Of a stretch of 64,000 bases of DNA, positions 32,860 to 43,412 are shown piece after piece. The stretch comes from Hyperoodon ampullatus (lineage: Eukaryota; Chordata; Mammalia; Artiodactyla; Ziphiidae), in assembly GCA_949752795.1 (NCBI GenBank), contig OX457072.1, positions 2,852,001 to 2,916,000 on the forward strand, read 5' to 3'. The first letter of the stretch is position 1. Each line of letters begins with the position of its first letter. The notes under the pieces are model-generated. The model was given only the letters and a program-made list of their open reading frames with translations. It was not told where the DNA came from and did no database searches. A program made the position numbers and the translations under genes.

Positions 32860-33345
32860 ATTTGTAGATGACGGTCCTTCCATCAAAATCAAATAATTCA
32901 TAAAGTCAACTTCACAAACAGGTGATATAGGTAATTTAGGGAAAACTACAAGATTCGATTTGTGCTTTTAACAGCTCAAACTTGGCTATCTCTGAAATTT
33001 TGCATTTGCTTGATGAAATCGTTCAAAAGATTGTCTCTCTGATATTTCACTTACTGAGTAGTTTTGTCTTTCCTCATTACTTTGTCCATCACAATTTATC
33101 AAGTCTTCAAATACACCTTGTCTGTACATACAGATACCCTCCTTAGGACACTCTCCTTTGCCAGTGAAATATCTGATTTGATTATAAAACACTTCTTTCT
33201 TCTTGATATCATGTATCCTTCTGAATTGATAGCATATGAGATAATCGACTGGGTGGATGTGAAGATGAAAGCCCAGATAATTAGAGAGCAGATTAATCAT
33301 TTGTCTTACAGTCAGTTCATGAACTCAAAGCCTTCTGGATAATGT
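32860..33345 (-). pseudogene. Unidentified protein-like stretch, possibly a degraded processed copy
   Basis: On the minus strand a 104-codon frame (33300 to 32986) begins MINLLSNYLGFHLHIHPVDY. It contains FTGKGECPKEGICMYRQG and ends soon after FERFHQANAKFQR at a stop. Protein-like sequence seems to continue past that stop (KFELLKAQIES) and upstream of the Met (HELTVRQ) beyond another stop. That pattern fits a decayed coding copy, but a poly(A) tail, duplication or exon boundary is not visible. The short C-x4-C spacing is only suggestive of a zinc-finger-like fold. I could not identify a parent gene. It may be chance. Confidence 0.25.
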
Positions 33346-33574
33346 ATCATATGAAGTCATTCTCCTGAGACCAACATGAACAGAGAAAAAGCAAGAAAAG
33401 TAAGACAGAAATATATATACACTGTCCATTTCTAAAGTAGAAAAAAAGCTGAAAAAGTTTTGACTAAAGGCTTTAAACTGTCTGGGCACAAAAGACAATA
33501 CTTTGTAGAGTCATTGATCCAGAAGAGAATTGGAGAGAATACAAAAGATTACAGTATAACACCACATGGAGAAC

Positions 33575-33800
33575 AACCAGGTTCCTTTGATCCACAGAGA
33601 ACTCCACACAAGAAAGATCTAGGTTGTTGAGGGGGTGGGCCTTTAGCTTGCTTCTAACAAATAGAGCATGGGAAAGGTGAAGGGATTTCACAGATATATT
33701 TAAAATCACTGATCAATTGGATAAGTTACCAAAAAGGGAGATTATCCTGCATGGGCCTGACCTAATCAGGTGAGGAAGAGATTACAGAGGGGGTGGTAGG
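33575..33800 (+). mobile_element. MaLR-like LTR fragment
   Basis: GAGGGGGTGGGCCTTTAGCTTGCTTCTAACAAATAGAGCATGGG (33630-33673) and CATGGGCCTGACCTAATCAGG (33751) match a common LTR in sense. The related reverse copy lies at 60130-60640. Confidence 0.5.
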
Positions 33801-33938
33801 TTTGTTCACTATCTTGATTGTGCATCAAGGTGATGGTGTAACAGGTGTATACACGTGTTAAGGTATAACACCTCGTAAACTCTAAAAATGTACAGTTTGT
33901 TTATGTCAAGTATACCTTAATAAGGCTGTTTTACAAAC
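33801..33938 (+). mobile_element. L1MA/ME-type 3' end
   Basis: TCACTATCTTGATTGTGCATC (33806), GGTGATGGTGTAACAGGTGTATACACGTG (33829) and TCAAGTATACCTTAATAAGGC are the terminal 3' UTR of old L1. Confidence 0.7.
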
Positions 33939-33944
33939 TCTACA

Positions 33945-34320
33945 GTGATACCCCGTCACACTCAGAATAAAATCCGATCTCTTTCACTTGGCCCATAAAG
34001 CACTGCACACTCTGGTCTTCAAAGCTCATCTCCCACCACTCTCCCCTTTCTTCACTCTTTTGTAACCACAAAAGAGTCTTCTTCCTATTATTCAATAGAT
34101 CAAATTTATTCTCACTTTTTTTTTGCATCTGATTTTCTTCTGCCTGGAACACTCTTCCCCCGACTCTGCCCCTTTCATTGTTCAAATCTTAGCCCCAATG
34201 TCCATTTCTCAGAGAAGCCTTCTCTTCATCCCACCTACAGTGGCCCCCTAAACCACCCATCACTGTTTAATCCTTTGCAACACTTGGTCCTACTTGTTCC
34301 AGTGTCTATAGCGTCACCTG
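33945..34320 (+). mobile_element. L2 LINE 3' region fragment
   Basis: CACACTCAGAATAAAATCCGATCTC (33957), CTTCAAAGCTCATCTCCCACCACTCTCCC (34017), CTGCCTGGAACACTCTTCCCCC (34141) and CTCAGAGAAGCCTTCTCTTC (34209) follow the L2 order well. No frame survives. Confidence 0.75.
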
Positions 34321-34505
34321 TAGGAGTGCCTAGGGAAGGTCTACGCTGAGATGAGTCTGGAGGATGATTACATTGTGTTAGCAGTGGAGGTGGGAGGGAG
34401 TGAGGAGCCCATGAGCATGAGCAGAGAGAGGAACAAGGAAATCAGCCTGGAAAATGTCTGGGACTAAAAGCATTCCCTGCATTTGGTAAGCAATAACTGT
34501 CCAAC
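34321..34505 (-). mobile_element. L2-like fragment left of an L1 insertion
   Basis: GTGGAGGTGGGAGGGAGTGAGG and the surrounding purine-rich block resemble reverse L2. The probable continuation lies after the L1, at 35264 onward. Tentative. Confidence 0.4.
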
Positions 34506-35250
34506 GTGAATGTAAACTGATGGGACCACTATGGAAAACAGCATGGAGGTTCCTTAAAAAACTAAAAATAGAGTTACCATATGATCCAGCAGTCCCTCTC
34601 CTGAGCATATATCCAAAAAGAAGAAAACTCTAATTTGAAAAGTTACATGCACCCCAATGTTCATAGCAGCGCTATTCACAGTAGCCAAGACATGGAAGCA
34701 ACCTAAGTGTTCATCAGTAGATGAATTGATAAAGAAGATGTGGTACATATATATACAATGCAATATTACGCAGCCATGAAAAAGGATGAAGATTTAGCCA
34801 TTTTCAATGACATGGATGGACCTAGACATTATCATACTAAGTGAAGTAAGTCAGACAGAGAAAGAAATACTACATGGTATCACTAATATGTGCAATCTAA
34901 AAAATAATGCAAATAAACTTATTTACAAAACAGAAACAGACTCACAGACATAGAAACCAAACTTATGGTTACCAAAGGGGAAGGGGGGAGAGGGAATAAA
35001 TTAGGAGTATGGGATTAACAGATACACACTACTATATATGAAACAGATAAGTAAGGATTTACTGTATAGCAAAGGAAACCCTATTCAGTATCTTATAACA
35101 GCCTGTAATGGAAAATAATAGATACATAGATAGATAGATAGATGATAGATAGATAGATAGGGATATAGATATAACTGAATCACTTTGCTGTATACCTGAA
35201 ACTAACACAACATTGTAAATCAACTGTAGTTCAATAATAAATAAGTGAAC
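34506..35250 (+). mobile_element. L1 3' fragment (ORF2 end + 3' UTR)
   Basis: GTGAATGTAAACTGATGGGACCACTATGGAAAACAGC starts a 5'-truncated L1. It runs through CATGGAAGCAACCTAAGTG (34690), GGATGGACCTAGACATTATC (34814) and TACAAAACAGAAACAGACTCACAGACATAGA, then ends TTCAATAATAAATAAGTG. A probable duplication, ATAACTGTCCAAC (34493-34505) and ATAAATGTCCAGC (35251-35263), has two mismatches. The oldest frame is broken. Confidence 0.85.
35118..35160 (+). repeat. (GATA)n microsatellite within the L1 3' UTR
   Basis: ATAGATACATAGATAGATAG with one GATGATA break. It replaces the usual tatatatgtatgt seed just before ATAACTGAATCACTTTGCTG. Confidence 0.95.
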
Positions 35251-35263
35251 ATAAATGTCCAGC

Positions 35264-35830
35264 ACAGAGTTACAGACATGAAGCAGCCACCAGGGCATGC
35301 AAAGTCTTGTGTACGATGCTTGAGAAACAAGACTTAATACTAAAGAGGTTTTAAGTAGGACGGTGACAAGCTAACTTTTGTTTTCAGTTATTTGCTCTGA
35401 TGGCAAACAAAATAAGAAACCCTGGTACTGAAGATAGAGAAAGGTGGACTATTTTGAGATGTATTTAAGAGATGAAGTAAACAGCACACAGCAACTGATT
35501 ACTGTTATATGAAAGCGTCAAATCTATTCCCCAGGCTGTTAGTTGGCTTGTCCAGACAGAGGATGGGACCACCCATCTGAGAACTAGAATACAAAAGGAG
35601 CTAGTTTAGGTGATTTGTGGACATGTTGAACTTGAGGATTATCCTTCATGGCCAGGAAGGGATATCCAGCAGTCAGGACACATATGAGCTAGGTTTGGGG
35701 AAGCAGGATGATTTGAAATCATTAAATTCCAAGCCATGAGAACAACTGGAATTATCCCAAAAGAGTCTGTGTGAGTAAGAGAGCTTTGAGCCAGGAATGG
35801 AAGCACTGGGAACACCATGATCATCTCCAA
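35264..35830 (-). mobile_element. L2-like fragment right of the L1 insertion
   Basis: AAAGAGGTTTTAAGTAGGACGGTGACAAGC, AACCCTGGTACTGAAG and GTGGACATGTTGAACTTGAGGATTAT (35618) fit the reverse of the L2 region 'taacatgtccaaaactgaactc'. Diverged. Confidence 0.45.
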
Positions 35831-35834
35831 CATT

Positions 35835-35925
35835 TATTGCCACTTGCTGTGTGACTGTGCTATGTATGAGCTTTAACTATGTTAGCTCATTTAATCTCAT
35901 ATCATAAATCTGCCTTCCCATCTTT
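35835..35925 (-). mobile_element. MIR SINE fragment
   Basis: TTATTGCCACTTGCTGTGTGACTGTGCTATGTATGAGCTTTAACTATGTTAGCTCATTTAATC is the start of a reverse MIR. Confidence 0.65.
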
Positions 35926-36879
35926 CTTCCTGGAACCTACTGCAACCAGTTCGTAAAAAGTGCTTACATTTACATGGACATCAAGCTTTTCTATTTAGTA
36001 AAGTAATTTATGATCAGACTTTCTCAGAATGTTTTTAAACTCTGCAATATTTTGCCCATCTTCTAGGATTAGAATCTGATGCAGTAATAAAGACATTTGC
36101 CTTATTATTCCAGCAAATGGAATACATTTGCTGGAATACATTCCAGCAAATGTATAGATATAATCAAAACTCACCTTTGAAAACAAATCTACCAAGTCAT
36201 GCTTCTTCTCTAAAAATATAGCTATTCTCTCAGTGAGCAACTAGTTTTTAAGTCAACTACTCCATGAGAGGATATAAATTAAAAGGTTTCCTGGGGCTCT
36301 GAAGTTATGAAACTCATTCTGCTTGCTTACTTTGAAAGAGCTATTTTCTTTGAGTCAGAAATTTACTTATACAGACTGACTATTTTACCATAATATTGGA
36401 CCTCTAGAATAGGAAATATTCTACTTTTCTTCCATTTACATGTATTTCTTTCTAGAGTTCATTGTTCAACATTTAATGAAGAACTGTTAATTGTATGGGT
36501 AAGGGTTGTGTTTTTCCTCTCAGATATATCACTTAATGAATTTAATTAAGAATGTTATGGAGGTCTGTTTCTTAGGAGGACATTTTCAAATTATTCTGGG
36601 CTTTAACAAATTAAGAATTTGTTCCATAAAGTCAGATTATTACAGAAACATCAAATTAAATTTTGGATGGGTTTATCACTTAATCATTCAGGGTGAGTTT
36701 CATGATGCTTAATTTCTCCTGAGTTTAATTATGAACTTCTAATGCATTTATAATTACCATGAATCTTAACTTGGCAGTTGTACATATACTGATTTCTTAA
36801 AATTCATCACCTCAAGACTGTAGCAGACATTTTGGTAAATAGTGCTGCTTCCTTTTGTTGCTGTTTATGTCTCATCCAC
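35926..36879. other. AT-rich non-coding interval with a hairpin
   Basis: Unique AT-rich DNA with no gene. The notable item is the palindrome at 36106-36155, listed separately. A 68-codon plus frame at 36506-36712 is unsupported. Confidence 0.5.
36106..36155. repeat. Triple alternating inverted repeat (strong hairpin)
   Basis: TATTCCAGCAAATG (36106-36119) is followed after 5 bp by its exact reverse complement CATTTGCTGGAATA (36125-36138). The overlapping arm ATACATTTGCTGGAA (36122-36136) then pairs perfectly with TTCCAGCAAATGTAT (36141-36155) across a 4-nt loop. The three arms let the DNA or an RNA switch between two hairpins. It matches no transposon end that I recognise. Confidence 0.95.
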
Positions 36880-37095
36880 TCCCTACATAACTATACTATT
36901 ATTGGTTAGGTTCCACATTCATTATTTCACTTAATTACCGTGCAATACCACTTATAGGATTAAGTGTCATTATCTGCATTTTATAGATGGAAAATAAAAA
37001 GGAAGGCAAGTGAGATTAGAGAACTTTCCCAAGTTCAAACACCAGAAGTGGTAGAATGAGGATTTGAACTCATGCCTTTCTGATTCCAGAGCTCA
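36880..37095 (-). mobile_element. MIR SINE
   Basis: CATTATTTCACTTAATTACCG, CATTATCTGCATTTTATAGATGG (36969), GGATTTGAACTCATGCCTTTCTG and CCAGAGCTCACAC form a reverse MIR. Confidence 0.75.
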
Positions 37096-37499
37096 CACTT
37101 TTTCATCTCAGCTCTGATGAAAGCCTCTTTAAGTAGGGCAACTGCGTGATCCACCTTTGTATCACAACCCACGCGTACTGCATCCAGCAAGTAGTGGAGC
37201 TGAATACTGTCTGATTGGATCAGTGAAGGAATAAGAAAATGCTTGCCAGATAAAGTTATGTGGGAATATATAATATAGAAATTCTCAAAACACACCTGGG
37301 ATATACACAGAAGGGGTACCACCCCAATTTTGCAGGTGAAGAAACCAAGCCTCAAAAGCCAACACAGCTAAGAACAACTAGTAACTGGTAGGTTTGAGAG
37401 TCACACCAGGTCTTTTATCCCCAGAATCAGTCCTGTCTGCCCTGCATCCCATTGTCCTGCATTGCTGAGAGAGAGATCAGAAAGCCTGGCTCAGAGAGG
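37096..37499. other. Non-coding interval, no gene seen
   Basis: Unique-looking sequence between two MIR copies. A 106-codon minus frame (37035-37355) overlaps the left MIR and has no recognised domain. Confidence 0.4.
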
Positions 37500-37728
37500 T
37501 CATGCAGCACAGAGGTGATGAGGATGGACTTCGGTGTCAGTACAAACTCTGATCAAGACCCAAAACCCTACTTATGAGTGATGGGATCTAGAGCAACAAG
37601 CCTTAAGACTCCTCATCTGTGAAATGAGAAAAACAGAAGCACCCACCTTATAGGACTGTTTGGAGCATCATATGAGATAATACACTAGCATCCAAGCACA
37701 GAGTGAGGGACTCAATATACTTGACCGA
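37500..37728 (+). mobile_element. MIR SINE
   Basis: Sense MIR: CTCCTCATCTGTGAAATGAG (37610), CACCTTATAGGACTGTTTGGAGCATCATATGAGATAATAC (37645) and ACTCAATATACTTG. Confidence 0.8.
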
Positions 37729-38159
37729 ATATTTTATATACTCTTTTTGCTGCAAAACAGAGCCTCCCAAAATTGGAAGCTTGGGTCACTAGTGGCACAC
37801 AAGTTAGATGTTGATGGTACAAAGATGAGCGTTAGTAACACTGAATCACAACTGCAAGAGCTAGTCCCTTTTTAATGGTCTTTTCATTCATATAATCAGA
37901 CCAAAAAGAATGTTACCATTCACTTTTAACACGATCACTTGTTGGTCTCTTTTTTTAACAAAGATCAAGCTATATCTGAAAGTATTACCAGGTAATAGTA
38001 ACAGGAGAGAATTTAGTTTAAATATTATGTTTTTATCCCTTTCATTTTTATATTTACTTTATTTGCATATTAAGAATACTTTGTTTCCATTTTATAATAG
38101 TGATAGTATTTTCCCTTTAAATCAATTTATTGAGTTTGGAAAAGTGCTAAACTAGCAAA

Positions 38160-38640
38160 AGACAGCAAACCACACAAAAGTCCATCAGTGGGAGACTAGT
38201 TGAATAAACTCTACACATCCATACAGAGTATACCAGGCAGCTGTAAAAGAATGAAGAATATCCCTATATACTCAAATAAAGCTACCCCCAGGGTGTACGA
38301 GGTGAAAAAAAGCAAGGTGAAGAAAAGTGCATATGGTAGGCTATCACTGTCTAAGAAATAGAAGATATATATATCTCCACTCTCAATGAATATATATACT
38401 TTACATATTTATATATACGTGTGTCTATATTTGAAAAATATGTATATTTGCCTACATTAAAAATAAAAATATAAACCAGAAACTGAAAACATATTGTCTA
38501 AAGGGGAAGGAGACATGAGGATGAAAGAATTAGGATGAAAGCTAGACATATCTGAATATATTTTAAAGATTGGACTTCAGAAATATGTAAATATTTTATG
38601 TAGTTCTAAAACAGAATTAGTGAATTCTGCTTCCAAGAAA
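38160..38640 (+). mobile_element. Ancient L1 (L1ME-type) 3' end
   Basis: AAAGTCCATCAGTGGGAGACTAGTTGAATAAAC (38177), CAGGCAGCTGTAAAAGAATGAAG (38234) and AGCAAGGTGAAGAAAAGTG fit the ME-type ORF2 end. The 3' part is A/T rich. The frame is lost. Confidence 0.75.
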
Positions 38641-39159
38641 ACAGAGTAAACCTACTTTTCCCTACCCTCCTGCTAACTGAAACTGAAAACCCCGGACAGT
38701 ATATGTAAAACAAACATACAAAGACTCTGAAAGACAGAGAGAGGCAGACAGACTAGAAAGAGACCTCAGGACCTTAGAAATGACATGGTGAGTTTTCTTT
38801 TTTGCCTCAAATGCCCTGAATGAATACTGGAAAAGCTGGTTACTCGGAAATGCCAATGGACACAGACAAAAAAAAAATCCCTGAGAGAAACCTGCTCTCT
38901 CAACTCAGAGGACCAGGAAAGGGGCAGCCTAACAAGAAAGAGAATGTTTGGACAATAACCACCCTACTCCAGCCAAACACCACAGACAGCTGCAGACCTA
39001 CCTGTCTCCCACACCCCCAGACAAGGCTGAGTGGAGACAAAGTGCCCTATGTCCCCCCTCCTCCAGGTGGTGTTAGAGAAGGACAGGTGGGGAGCCTGGA
39101 CTTCAAGCCACACCAGTGAGAACGAGGTTCCCCACCCTCTCCAGGCAGGGCAATGTCAG
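38641..39159 (+). mobile_element. Probable L1M 5'-region fragment
   Basis: The start AACAGAGTAAACCTACTTTTCCC, then GACAGAGAGAGGCAGACAGAC, GGACCAGGAAAGGGGCAGCC and GAGTGGAGACAAAGTGCCC, reads like an L1M 5' UTR. It leads directly into ORF2 sequence at 39160, so a large internal part (ORF1 and most of ORF2) would have been deleted. Speculative. A 99-codon frame at 38820-39119 is a relic or chance. Confidence 0.3.
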
Positions 39160-41090
39160 AGGACACAAGATCAATATACAGAAAGCAACTGTACTTCTAT
39201 ACACCATCAGTGACCATATGAAAACTGAAATTAAAAGCACAATACCATTCATAATAGCTCAAGAAAAATGAAATCTAATAACACACAAACAGGGATTTCA
39301 TGCTGAAAACTAATGAAAGAGAACATCTAAATAAATGGAGAGACCTACCAGATTGATTAATTGAAGGACTCAACAAAGTAAAGATGTCGATTTTCCCCAA
39401 ATTGATATCCTGGTTTAACATCCTTTCTTTCAGAATGCCAGCAAGATTTTTAAGGAGATGTAGACAAACTTATATGGAAAGGCAACTGAACTAGAATCGT
39501 TCAAACAATTCTGAAAATTGGAAAACAAAGTGGGAGGAATCACTCTTCTTGATTTCACTTGATTTCAAGACTTGTATAGCCACGTAAATTAAACAGTGTA
39601 GTTCTGGCTGGGGGGAGACACAAAGATCAATGGAATAGAAAAGAAAACCCAGAGAGAAAGCCACACAAATACAACCAACTAATTTTTGACAAAGATGTAA
39701 AAGCAATTCAATGGAAGAAGATAGTCTTTTCAACCAACAGAGCTAGAGCAACTAGATACTCACAGACCAAAAAAAAGAAAGAAAAAGAAAAGAACTTCAA
39801 ACTACACTTCACACTTTACACAAAAATTAACCCAAAATTGATCATAAATTTAAATGTATATAAAACTATAAAAATTTTAGAAGATAATATAGGAGAAAAT
39901 CTTCAGGACCTAGATCTTTGTTAAGAGATTTTTAGACATAACACCAGAAGCATGATCCCTAAAACAAAAGCTTGGTAAATTGGACTTGAGAAACATTTGT
40001 TCTATGAAATATTCTGTTACAACATGAAAAGACAAGCTAGATACTGGGAAAAAATATTTGAATACCATGTAGCTGACAAAGGACTCATATCTAGAACCCT
40101 CAAACCTCAACAGTAAAGCTACAATCCAATTAGAAAATGGGCAAATGACATCTCACCAAAGATGGTATACAAATGGCAAATAGGCACATAAAAGGATGTT
40201 CAAGATCACTAGCCCTTAGGGAAATGAAAATTAAGACCACAGTGAACTATCACTACACACTTATTAGAACAGTTAAATAAAAAGCAGTGACAATACCAAA
40301 TGCTGGAGGATGCAGAGAAACTGGATTTCTCACAAATTGCTGGTGGCAATGTAAAGTGGTACAGACATTCTGGAAAACAACTTTGCTTTCTTAAAAAACT
40401 AAAAATACGCTTAACAGACAACGTGTCAGTTGCACTCCTGGTTATCTATCCCAGAGAAATGGAAACTTAGGTCTACACAAACCTGTACATAATTGTTTAT
40501 AGCAGCTTTATTAGTAGTGACCAAAACCTGAAAATAACCAAAATGTCCCTCAGTAAATGGATGGTTAAACAAATTGAGGAATATCCATACCATGGAATAA
40601 AAAGAAACCAACTATTGATATACCCAATCTGGATGTATTTCAAGAACATTATGTTGCTAAAGAAAAAAGGCTAATCCAAAAGGTCATAAGAGGTATAATT
40701 AATTTCATTTGTACAACATTCTCAAAATAAAAAATTCCTAGAGGTAGAAAGCAGATTAGTGGTTGCTGGGATAGTGGGGGGAGGAGGGGGAGGGGTATAA
40801 TTATAAAGGAGTATGGTGAGGGAGATCTTTATGGATGGACTAGTTCTACATCTTGATTGTGGTGATGGTTACACAAATCTACCCATGAGACAATAACATA
40901 ACCTATATACATACTATTTACCAGTGTTATATTCTTGGCTTTGATATTGCTATGATTATGTAAGATGAAACCACTGGAGGAAGCTGGGTAATGGGTATAT
41001 GCAACCTCCTTATACTATATTTGTAAATTCCTGTGAATCTATAATTATGTCAAAATTAAAAGATTTTTTAATTAAAGGGGAAAAGAGAAT
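39160..41090 (+). mobile_element. Old L1 (L1M-type) ORF2 3' half and 3' UTR
   Basis: ATCAATATACAGAAAGCAAC (39171), AAGATGTCGATTTTCCCCAA, TTGGAAAACAAAGTGGGAGG, CAACCAACTAATTTTTGAC and CTCATATCTAGAACCCTCAAACC follow ORF2 order. A 3' UTR then ends GTCAAAATTAAAAGATTTTTTAATT (41055). Multiple stops and indels exist. No open frame longer than about 80 codons. Confidence 0.85.
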
Positions 41091-41890
41091 TCCTAAAAAC
41101 TTAAAACAAAATGAAATAAATGAACCTAGTTGTGTAGCAAGTAAGTGGCATAATCACACATAGAGATTTTATTTCAAGGGACTTGACAATCATTATCCTT
41201 AGGATACATCCTAAAGAAAAAAGATTAGCCAAACAAAATCTTCAACTGTTTCCAATAATCATATGCTTAGTGATAAAGTTATTCTTTTTCTGAGACAGTG
41301 CTGTGTGTATTGTGAGAAAAAGCGAATGTGCTATTCCATTAATGTCATTGGAAATTGACATTTTTGGTGTAGGCGAAGAGAAACAGACACTGAAGGTCAA
41401 TGAGGTTGAATAAAAATGTGTAGTTCTAAATTTGAGTTGGAAATATCAGTATAAACTCAGGAAAAATTTTATTGATATTATATCCAATAAAGACATAGAA
41501 ACAATGAACAAGTCGGTAGCAACGATCACCTCTAGAATGTGCTTTCTAAATACCATTTCCCACACTGAGGAACCAAAGCTCCTTATATAAGTGGAGCACA
41601 GTAATATGTGTGGTAAATATATATATTTATATCCATGGCAAATCTAAATATATGTGGTGAAGCTGGAATAGCTTCCCACCAGAAGGCAAGGAAGCTATGA
41701 AGCATGACTGGGGTCATGACAAAAGGACTCGGAAGTGGCTCTAATTGGTCAAAGATGAGGCAATCTGAGCCTTCATGAGGATGATGGTGATTTCGATGGA
41801 TGGAAACACATCAAAATCTTTAGATCCATGAATTGATAATGATACTAATAAAAATTCATTCTTCTACTGGATCAAAGCACATCACCTAGG
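41091..41890. other. AT-rich non-coding interval
   Basis: Unrecognised sequence between two old L1 tails. 41390-41890 may be a further diverged L1M part of the next element. No gene. Confidence 0.4.
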
Positions 41891-42555
41891 AGGGATTTCT
41901 GCTCTGGGGTGTGTGTCAGGGTGTGTTGGGGTCAGCGGGGAGATACATTAGTAATTATAGGTACAGGAGACTAAAAAGCATCTTTACTTGGGGATGCAAT
42001 CAGCAAAATTCAGACTGAGGGAATCTCTACAGCATAAATGATGAAGTGTTTGCAATATATAAATTGTGAGGAAAAAGAAAGGAAGGGGGAACCTACAGAA
42101 TAAAGAAATGTATGCGTCACATCAACCAGTTACGACGTATAGACTTATCTGGACTTGGATTCAAACAGGCTATAGAAACTATTATGAATATTTGAACAGT
42201 GACTGACTATTTGATAAAATAGAATATTAAGAAATTACTGTTAATTGTTATGTGTGGTAATGAGATTATGAGTCTGAATTTTTGAAGAGCCCTCTTCTTT
42301 TGGAGATATACCCTGAATTATTGTGGATGAAATGATATGATGGCTAGGATTTATTTCAGAAGCACACAGAGGAAGGAGGGGTATGAGGGTAGAAGTGGAT
42401 GAGGCTATGAAAGAAACAGGATTGACCACACGTTACTGGTTGTTGAAGCTCATTTCCATGTACATAAGGGTTCATTATGCTATTTTTTTCTTTTATATAT
42501 ATATATATATATGTATATTTAATTTTCTATGATGAAAAAATTAAAAACAATCTCG
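41890..42555 (+). mobile_element. Ancient L1M 3' end
   Basis: GATGAAATGATATGATGGCTAGGATTTATTTCAG (42324), TGGTTGTTGAAGCTCATTTCC (42438) and AAGGGTTCATTATGCTATTTTTTTC (42466) are the L1M terminal UTR. An (AT)n run of about 20 bp lies at 42494-42514. Confidence 0.7.
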
Positions 42556-43412
42556 GTCCATTTTAAAACTATTTGATAATAATAGTACATGTGGTATCCA
42601 GTTATAGCCAAAATCATGAAGGGGGTTCAACACAGCAGGCTTGGGAAACTGCTGTAGACAAAGTCACATTGTCACACTGATTTACTGGGTACCATGTAAC
42701 CACTAAGGCAGTTTGGAGAAAGAATGGTTCTCCCAGCCCTGATTTGCGTTTATACAGAACTCTTCTTCCCAAGAGCTCATTTCATTAATGCTCACCACAT
42801 TTCCACCAGGCAGGTAGGCAATCTCATCTTCTTCCACAATAACACATAAAATTTCAGGTTCCCTCGAGTTGCTGCTGTAAGCTGCAGCCAGTGACTGCGT
42901 GCTCCTAACTCCTCATGAACCTGTGGACCATGGAATTTGGTGACTGATGAGACCACCAGGCGTCTCGATCCCAATTTGAGGTTCAGGAAATGATGACAGT
43001 GACCCAGCAGGACCACTGTGCCCACGTAGGAAAAAAGAGCAAGTGTGACAACATGCATTATCTGGACACCTTCTGGAACTCAGGCCATGGCTCCAGGGGT
43101 TTAGCTCAGCTTGAGTGGATGGAGCTAACAAAGTCCCCCTAATCCCAAGCATTCCTTCCCAGGTCAACTTACCCCCTGCCCACCTCCATCACCTATTTTT
43201 CAAGTCCACGGAAGTTACCCTAGCTTTGCACAACCGTCAATGTTCCCGAAGACGCATCCACTCCTCCTGGAGCCCAGGTTTTCTCCAGATGCAGGCAAAC
43301 TTACTGCAGGACACCTTGTTGATAAACCTTGGAGACTGTCGAGGATACATTTTGCTAATTTAATAAGTTATAGACACCTGACTCATGTAAGCACTTCGTA
43401 GCTGTAAAGTAC
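42556..43412. other. Non-coding interval, no gene seen
   Basis: Unique sequence before a MaLR LTR. Overlapping short frames at 42792-43058 (-), 42913-43167 (-) and 43115-43363 (+) lack motifs. Confidence 0.45.
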
